In this document: one piece after another, positions 6,857-11,264 of the stretch
Layout of the letters: each line of letters begins with the position of its first letter
Position numbering within the stretch: position 1 is the first letter of the stretch
Translations under genes and position numbers: made by a program
NCBI GenBank assembly: GCA_003542935.1
Contig: DPJQ01000018.1
Location: 15,048-26,311 of the forward strand
Direction of reading: 5' to 3'
Length of the DNA: 11,264 bases
Source of the DNA: Lachnospiraceae bacterium
GTDB taxonomy: Bacteria; Bacillota; Clostridia; Lachnospirales; Lachnospiraceae
Notes under the pieces: model-generated
Database searches by the model: none
What the model saw: the letters and a program-made list of their open reading frames with translations, nothing else
Told to the model about the DNA's origin: nothing

Positions 6857-8053
6857 TCAGAGCCAATAACACATGGGCGGCTGCCACAGGATCCTGTATT
6901 CCTCAATCCGGAATTTTTCTGTTAGTTCCCTGCGAATCTCCCCTGCCAGTTTTTCAGATTCCACAGCAATGAAAACTTTATCAAAACAAACATGTTTGAT
7001 CCGTTCGACTGGTTCAACGCCATACTCTTTGGGCCAATATTTCTTATAATTTTTATCCACCCACAAAACCAGTTTTCCAGACATTGTTTTTACAAGCTGC
7101 CGGTGGTAATCCGTACCGACTTTCCCCGCCCCATATAGTACAATCCGGCCTTCCCCGAGCTTTTCATAATTAAAGCAGTAATACGGAACAGGAACCTGCC
7201 CTCCCACTTCGCCGTTCCATAAACGGATGAAATCCAATAAAATCCGGGTATTTAACTGTTTGAGCAGTTTTTCTCCATCTGGCATTCTCCCAAAAGCCTG
7301 CCGCAAAATAAGATGCGACATCCCGATCTGCCGAATAAAATCCGGGCAGGGGCTGGTTACCGTTGAACCTTCATAGCATCTATAATGGTAATACACCCCT
7401 TTGCTGATATACACGGACCGGCATTTCAGCAGATACAGATGGTTAAATACAAAATCCTCCCCCCGCCTCATTGTCTCCGGCACAAGCCCCATGGCATCCA
7501 GCGCAAGTTCCTTTCGATATAACTTTGTCCATATAGAAGACAGCAAGCCCAGCCGGTCTGTACCTTTATAAATCATGGCATTTGCACGGATCTCCTTTAG
7601 CTGCTGCTCTGAATTGTACAGCCCTTCCTGGAACGCATCCGTCCTTTCCTCCCAGACGTCCCCCTCTTCCTGAATAAATCCGGAAGTTACCAAATCAGCG
7701 CCGGATGTTAATGCCAGACAAAGCATTCGCTCACACATATCGGATTCTATCCAGTCATCGCTGTCCACAAAAGAGACAAATTCTCCGGACGCATACCTTA
7801 AACCGTTTTTTCTTGCGCTTACCCTGCCCTTATTACATTGGTGCAGTACTTTGATTCGATGATTCGTCTGCTGATATTCATCACATATCGCACCGCTCTG
7901 ATCTGTGGATCCATCATCGACCAGAATAATTTCAATCTGCCTGTATGTCTGGCTAAGTAAGCTGTCGATACATTGGGATAAATAGGATTCTGTATTGTAA
8001 ACAGGCACTACTATACTGATCTTACAGCCACTTGCCTTTCCTTCATCTGCCAT
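6857..8053 (-). CDS. GT2 family glycosyltransferase with C-terminal Rossmann-like module
   Basis: A 398-residue two-part protein. Residues about 11-225 are a GT2 catalytic domain: ISIVVPVYN (12-20), DDGSTD (46-51), RVSARKNGLRYASG (77-90), metal-binding DSDDW (97-101) and a likely catalytic-base RGED (197-200). Residues about 302-390 are the Rossmann-like module: GRIVLYGAGKVG (302-313), acidic WVDKN (331-335), and a later strand VFIAVESE (360-367). The module has the full GAGxxG turn, so it could bind a dinucleotide or nucleotide sugar, but binding is not established. Donor and acceptor are unknown. The ATG at 8053 has an AAAGG about 11 bases upstream, and a ten-residue polar lead precedes the first strand. 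It sits between the related GT2 gene at 8125-9357 and the pyruvyl transferase gene, in a 71-base spacer with a hairpin upstream. Confidence 0.93.
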   Translation of the reverse strand: MADEGKASGCKISIVVPVYNTESYLSQCIDSLLSQTYRQIEIILVDDGSTDQSGAICDEYQQTNHRIKVLHQCNKGRVSARKNGLRYASGEFVSFVDSDDWIESDMCERMLCLALTSGADLVTSGFIQEEGDVWEERTDAFQEGLYNSEQQLKEIRANAMIYKGTDRLGLLSSIWTKLYRKELALDAMGLVPETMRRGEDFVFNHLYLLKCRSVYISKGVYYHYRCYEGSTVTSPCPDFIRQIGMSHLILRQAFGRMPDGEKLLKQLNTRILLDFIRLWNGEVGGQVPVPYYCFNYEKLGEGRIVLYGAGKVGTDYHRQLVKTMSGKLVLWVDKNYKKYWPKEYGVEPVERIKHVCFDKVFIAVESEKLAGEIRRELTEKFRIEEYRILWQPPMCYWL

Positions 8054-8081
8054 ATTTAAAAAGACCTTTAATTCCTTAGCT

Positions 8082-8105
8082 TTTCTCAGTTGAGTCTCTG
8101 AGAAA
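8082..8105 (-). other. Perfect 8-bp inverted repeat (stem-loop) between two GT2 genes
   Basis: TTTCTCAG at 8082-8089 is the exact reverse complement of CTGAGAAA at 8098-8105, with an 8-base loop. It lies in the 71-base spacer between the two GT2 genes, 28 bases before the ATG at 8053. In the transcript no uridine run follows the stem, so it does not look like an intrinsic terminator. It might stabilise a processed RNA end or tune translation of the next gene. It could also be chance in AT-rich DNA, since only three of the eight pairs are G-C. Confidence 0.4.
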
Positions 8106-8124
8106 TTCTTTCAAAAAATAATTT

Positions 8125-9357
8125 TCATTCTGCAGAAGGTAAAAGTACCTTTTCTTTCGGGATCCCCCAAAACACCAGATTGTCCAAAACTTCTTTTTGT
8201 ACAGTTTCACTTTCTATTGCGATCAGAACATAATCAAACTCCATACGCAACAGAGCATCGATCGGCTGAACCGGGTATCCTGTATCGCGAAACGCATACC
8301 AACGGTTGTCTACCCAGCCAACAACCGTTCCATGATGATTATCACATATCCAGCGGTAATACTGCTGTCCCCAGTTTCCGGCCCCATATAATACAATTCT
8401 AGAAGCAGACGGATAACTGTATGTGCGCCGCATTTGTTCATCGGACAAGCTTCGTCCTCCGCTCTTTTTCAAAGCATCAGGAATTTGCCTTATAATTTTT
8501 TCTCTCTCCCTTGACAATTTGTTGTGAATATCTTTTTGCTCAACATCATTTTTTAAGAATGGACAATATTTATCAATCAAATACAACATCGTTTTTAATG
8601 TATCTACTTCTTCGCCACATAATCCATTTTCTTTGAGAAAAATCGACCGTTCTTTCAAGGCTTCCAAAACATCCAACCGCTTAACGGAAAACGGTTTTCC
8701 CATGATACTTTCCGTATGGCGCAGATAGTAATATAAATATTGATTTGTGACAGCTATCTTGTTTGCCTGCCAAAACAATAAATAAATAATAGACTCATCT
8801 TCATGAATTCGATTTAATGGATAGCGAATGCTTTCAAATAATTCTCTTTTATAGATTTTATTCCAAACAACCGCATATCTGCTACTGTCATTCGCACTAC
8901 ACAACTGATGAATAGCCTGCCCGCTGTTCAGTAATTTTATATAGTATTGCGGATTCAAAGACAATTTCAAGGAGCTTTTCGCAGTACTTAGATAATCACA
9001 CTGCGCAATATCACAATCATTCTTCAAGCAAATTCCCACTAAATTCTCAATAAACCGGGAATGCAAGCTATCATCCGCATCAACAAAAGAAATATATTCC
9101 CCTTTTGCAACATCCAACCCTTCATTCCTTGCGCGGGACACACCACCATGCTCTTTATGGATAACTTTTATCCTTGGATCCTTTTTAGCGTTTGCATCGC
9201 AAATCTCCCCACTACTATCCGTGGAACCGTCATCAATTAGAAGAATTTCTAGTTGTGAGTATGTTTGCGCACAAATACTGTCAATACACTGTTGCAAATA
9301 ATGCTCTGCCCTGTAAACCGGCATAATTACCGAAACCAATGGTTCCATCTGTGGCAT
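8125..9357 (-). CDS. GT2 family glycosyltransferase with C-terminal Rossmann-like module, AT-rich gene
   Basis: A 410-residue two-part protein. Residues about 6-230 are a GT2 domain: VSVIMPVYR (8-16), DDGSTD (42-47), GGVSRARNEGLDVAKGEY (71-88), metal-binding DADD (93-96) and a likely catalytic-base HEDES (185-189). Residues about 319-408 are the Rossmann-like module: SRIVLYGAGNWG (319-330), acidic WVDNRW (348-353), and YVLIAIESE (376-384). It should transfer one sugar; specificity cannot be read. The gene is clearly richer in A and T than its neighbours (hand count 60 of 180 G+C at 8521-8700, against 99 of 180 at 841-1020 in the methyltransferase gene), with matching A/T-rich codons, which hints at a separate origin. 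The ATG at 9357 has GGAG five bases upstream; the in-frame ATG at 9348 is less well placed. The gene starts 31 bases after the decarboxylase stop. Confidence 0.93.
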   Translation of the reverse strand: MPQMEPLVSVIMPVYRAEHYLQQCIDSICAQTYSQLEILLIDDGSTDSSGEICDANAKKDPRIKVIHKEHGGVSRARNEGLDVAKGEYISFVDADDSLHSRFIENLVGICLKNDCDIAQCDYLSTAKSSLKLSLNPQYYIKLLNSGQAIHQLCSANDSSRYAVVWNKIYKRELFESIRYPLNRIHEDESIIYLLFWQANKIAVTNQYLYYYLRHTESIMGKPFSVKRLDVLEALKERSIFLKENGLCGEEVDTLKTMLYLIDKYCPFLKNDVEQKDIHNKLSREREKIIRQIPDALKKSGGRSLSDEQMRRTYSYPSASRIVLYGAGNWGQQYYRWICDNHHGTVVGWVDNRWYAFRDTGYPVQPIDALLRMEFDYVLIAIESETVQKEVLDNLVFWGIPKEKVLLPSAE

Positions 9358-9388
9358 AAGCTCTCCAATCTGGCTTGTCAGCCAAAAA

Positions 9389-10330
9389 CTAATTTACACG
9401 CAACTCCTTTTTAAAATATTCGATTGTCCGTTTTAGCCCCTCGTCAAGCATTACCGTCGGCTCCCAATGAAGTTCCTTTTGGGCCAGATCAATCCTGGGC
9501 TTCCTCTGCATAGGGTCATCCTGCGGGAGGTTTCTGTATACAATTTTAGATTTGCTCCCTGTAAGGCCGATAACCTTTTCTGCAAGCTCCAACATAGTGA
9601 ATTCCTTTGGATTCCCCAGATTAACCGGTCCGGTAAACCCCTTTCTGCTGTCCATCATGCAAATCAGCCCATCAACCAGGTCATCCACATAACAAAAACT
9701 CCTTGTCTGGCTGCCATCTCCATAAATGGTAATATCCTCGCCTTTAAGCGCCTGCACGATAAAGTTAGAAACCACCCGGCCGTCATTCATACTCATATTG
9801 GGACCGTAGGTGTTAAAAATACGTACAACCTTGATATCCAGTCCATTTTGTCTATGATAATCAAAAAACAAAGTTTCGGCCGCCCTCTTTCCTTCGTCAT
9901 AACAGGAACGGACACCTATGGGGTTTACATTCCCCCAATATTCTTCCGGCTGGGGATGAACCTTCGGATTCCCATATATCTCACTGGTCGATGCCTGCAG
10001 GATCCGTGCATGTACTGCATCCGCCAGGGCAAGCATATTGGAAGCTCCTATAATAGACGTTTTAAGAGTTTTAACCGGATTATACTGATAATGTACAGGA
10101 CTCGCCGGACAGGCGAGATTATAGATTTGATCTACCTCCACCAATAATTCGCGGATGACATCGTGGCGAATAAACTCAAATCTATGATTATCTAACAGTT
10201 TTTCCACATTCCTTTTTGTGCCTGTGAAAAGGTTATCCGCACATATAACTTCGTTTCCCTTTTCCAAAAGTTTTTTGCATAAATGGGAACCTATAAATCC
10301 GGCCCCGCCTGTCACTAAAATTCGTTTCAA
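9389..10330 (-). CDS. uxs: UDP-glucuronate decarboxylase (UDP-xylose synthase)
   Basis: A 313-residue extended short-chain dehydrogenase that converts UDP-glucuronate to UDP-xylose in the cytoplasm by an NAD-dependent oxidation, decarboxylation and reduction cycle. The NAD-binding GGAGFIGS is at 8-15. NLACPASPVHYQYNPVKT (71-88) is the hallmark that separates this family from UDP-glucose epimerases and dTDP-glucose dehydratases. STSE (114-117) and the catalytic YDEGK (Tyr144, Lys148) follow, then RIFNTYGP (170-177) and QTRSFCYVDD (208-217). The length fits bacterial single-domain members. The start is a TTG at 10330, directly before the first strand and six bases after GGAGG; no ATG fits. It implies xylose, or a sugar made from UDP-xylose, in the product. 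The UDP-glucose dehydrogenase that would supply UDP-glucuronate is not in the window. Gene symbol by family, not by a confirmed orthologue. Confidence 0.95.
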   Translation of the reverse strand: MKRILVTGGAGFIGSHLCKKLLEKGNEVICADNLFTGTKRNVEKLLDNHRFEFIRHDVIRELLVEVDQIYNLACPASPVHYQYNPVKTLKTSIIGASNMLALADAVHARILQASTSEIYGNPKVHPQPEEYWGNVNPIGVRSCYDEGKRAAETLFFDYHRQNGLDIKVVRIFNTYGPNMSMNDGRVVSNFIVQALKGEDITIYGDGSQTRSFCYVDDLVDGLICMMDSRKGFTGPVNLGNPKEFTMLELAEKVIGLTGSKSKIVYRNLPQDDPMQRKPRIDLAQKELHWEPTVMLDEGLKRTIEYFKKELRVN

Positions 10331-10336
10331 TTTATT

Positions 10337-10341
10337 CCTCC
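10337..10341 (-). promoter_or_regulatory. Strong ribosome binding site for the TTG-started decarboxylase
   Basis: On the minus strand this is GGAGG (TGGAGGA in context), six bases before the TTG at 10330. Its strength and spacing support TTG as the true start codon. Confidence 0.8.
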
Positions 10342-10369
10342 ATTATCCTTTGCCGCGTTTGATATCCCC

Positions 10370-11264
10370 TCATCCCTGCAAATAAACTCTCTCTTCCATT
10401 CCCTTCCGCATATATTTCCTGGATAAGCCCAGATAATACTCACTATTTACTGCGTGATATTCCACAATCTGGCTCAGTGGAATCCCCAGGTTCCCAAGCT
10501 GCTTATTTATCTTATCCCTCTCATTTTGTATAGCATTAATCCAAACCGCATCCCTATATGTATCCGCCGCTTTCTCCACAGATAAAACCAAGCAGCCCAT
10601 AAGGTGCATCTTTTCTTTTAACTTATCATTATCGCAAAATATAATTTTTCCTGTAACACCGCACTGCCTCAGGTAACGCATAACCCTTATGCCATGATCC
10701 GAAAAACCCGCAATAACAATCTCATCTCTGCCTCTGCACTGCTCCGCTATCCGGGAAAAAAAGGCCTGTCTCATACAGCGGTCAGCGACATCGTATAGTT
10801 CCTGATATACCCATGGCTCCAAAGCTTCTTTTGCCCTCTCCCACCATATCTCCGCCTGGCGAAATGCATAGTTGTACCACGGTTTATTCAAACCGGCCCA
10901 ATGATAAATCTCCCCCTGCCCTGTTCTGCCTGACTCACCGCACTGCCAGCGATACTCTTCGTCAGTAAATCCCACTATATGATTAAATGTCCAGTCCAAT
11001 AAATGAATCCTGCCATGACAGATCCGGTTAATGACATCTTGGTCAAGCCATGGATTATCTTCATGAACCATATCAAAAAGGAACTTCTCTATCAGCTGAT
11101 CCTTACGCATTAAATCAAGATTCATGAGAAGCACTCCCGTATTGATATAATCAGAAAAATCTTTAATGTTACAATTATTCATATAGCGAAACGCCAAATT
11201 GGGTTGTAAAATCAGTCCCATATCTACAACTCCTCCTACGTAGGAATCTGAAATATCAACCCGC
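10370..11264 (-). CDS. GT8 family glycosyltransferase with C-terminal Rossmann-like module (5' end beyond right window edge)
   Basis: The reading frame is open through the right edge, and the 14 codons before the Met at 11221 read as the family consensus (VDISDSYVGGVVDMG), so that Met is internal. The visible 297 residues cover the later part of a retaining GT8 domain. Counting from the Met at 11221: YINTGVLLMNLD (25-36), PWLDQDVINRI (57-67) and IYHWAGLNKPWYN (105-117), all typical of LPS-type galactosyl and glucosyl transferases. The DXD metal site is outside the window. A C-terminal module follows at about 165-256: EIVIAGFSDHG with only the outer glycines of the turn, then CDND (196-199). 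It should add a hexose to the repeat unit; the sugar is unknown. It lies 39 bases upstream of the decarboxylase gene. Confidence 0.92.
   Translation of the reverse strand, partial: RVDISDSYVGGVVDMGLILQPNLAFRYMNNCNIKDFSDYINTGVLLMNLDLMRKDQLIEKFLFDMVHEDNPWLDQDVINRICHGRIHLLDWTFNHIVGFTDEEYRWQCGESGRTGQGEIYHWAGLNKPWYNYAFRQAEIWWERAKEALEPWVYQELYDVADRCMRQAFFSRIAEQCRGRDEIVIAGFSDHGIRVMRYLRQCGVTGKIIFCDNDKLKEKMHLMGCLVLSVEKAADTYRDAVWINAIQNERDKINKQLGNLGIPLSQIVEYHAVNSEYYLGLSRKYMRKGMEERVYLQG

Noticed and set aside
9389..10330. Alternative call as UDP-glucose 4-epimerase or dTDP-glucose 4,6-dehydratase
   Set aside because: The NLACPASPVHYQYNPVKT segment and overall pattern are specific to UDP-glucuronate decarboxylases.
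1..11264. CRISPR arrays, tRNA or rRNA genes, insertion sequences
   Set aside because: No regularly spaced repeats, cloverleaf-like segments, transposase motifs or terminal inverted repeats were seen on either strand; the sequence is almost fully occupied by glycan genes.

Overview
The window is a stretch of a polysaccharide (capsule, exopolysaccharide or cell-wall glycan) biosynthesis cluster. All eleven recognisable genes lie on the minus strand, so transcription runs from the right end to the left end. Two genes are cut by the window: a family 8 glycosyltransferase at the right edge and a family 2 glycosyltransferase at the left edge. Spacers are at most 84 bases, two gene pairs overlap, and I see no internal terminator or convincing promoter, so this looks like the interior of one long operon. 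No flippase, polymerase, priming transferase or chain-length regulator is in view, so the locus must continue beyond the window. No membrane segment or signal peptide is evident in any protein, so everything visible here should act in the cytoplasm or on its inner face.

The AGGAGG-type ribosome binding sites, two TTG starts, mid GC content with AT-rich patches and the protein style all suggest a Firmicute, probably a gut clostridium of the Lachnospiraceae type. This placement is inference; no rRNA or marker gene is present.

In order of transcription: a GT8 glycosyltransferase with a C-terminal Rossmann-like module (10370-11264, partial); a UDP-glucuronate decarboxylase that makes UDP-xylose (9389-10330); two GT2 glycosyltransferases, each with a C-terminal Rossmann-like module (8125-9357 and 6857-8053); a polysaccharide pyruvyl transferase (5791-6783); a GT2 with an unrecognised C-terminal half (4568-5791); a radical SAM/SPASM protein with an N-terminal Rossmann-like module (3226-4551); a small SGNH/GDSI hydrolase (2574-3194); a GT32 glycosyltransferase with an N-terminal module (1475-2581); an FkbM methyltransferase with an N-terminal module (347-1390); and the start of another GT2 (1-288).

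Taken together, the cluster could supply UDP-xylose, build an oligosaccharide with at least six glycosyltransferases, and decorate it with pyruvate ketal, O-methyl and possibly acyl groups. Two things go beyond an ordinary glycan cluster. First, a similar short Rossmann-like module (hydrophobic strand, glycine turn, acidic residue 24-27 positions later) is attached to six proteins from five unrelated enzyme families, sometimes at the N-terminus and sometimes at the C-terminus. Second, a radical SAM/SPASM enzyme carries that same module, which ties it to the glycan machinery and suggests an uncharacterised radical modification step.
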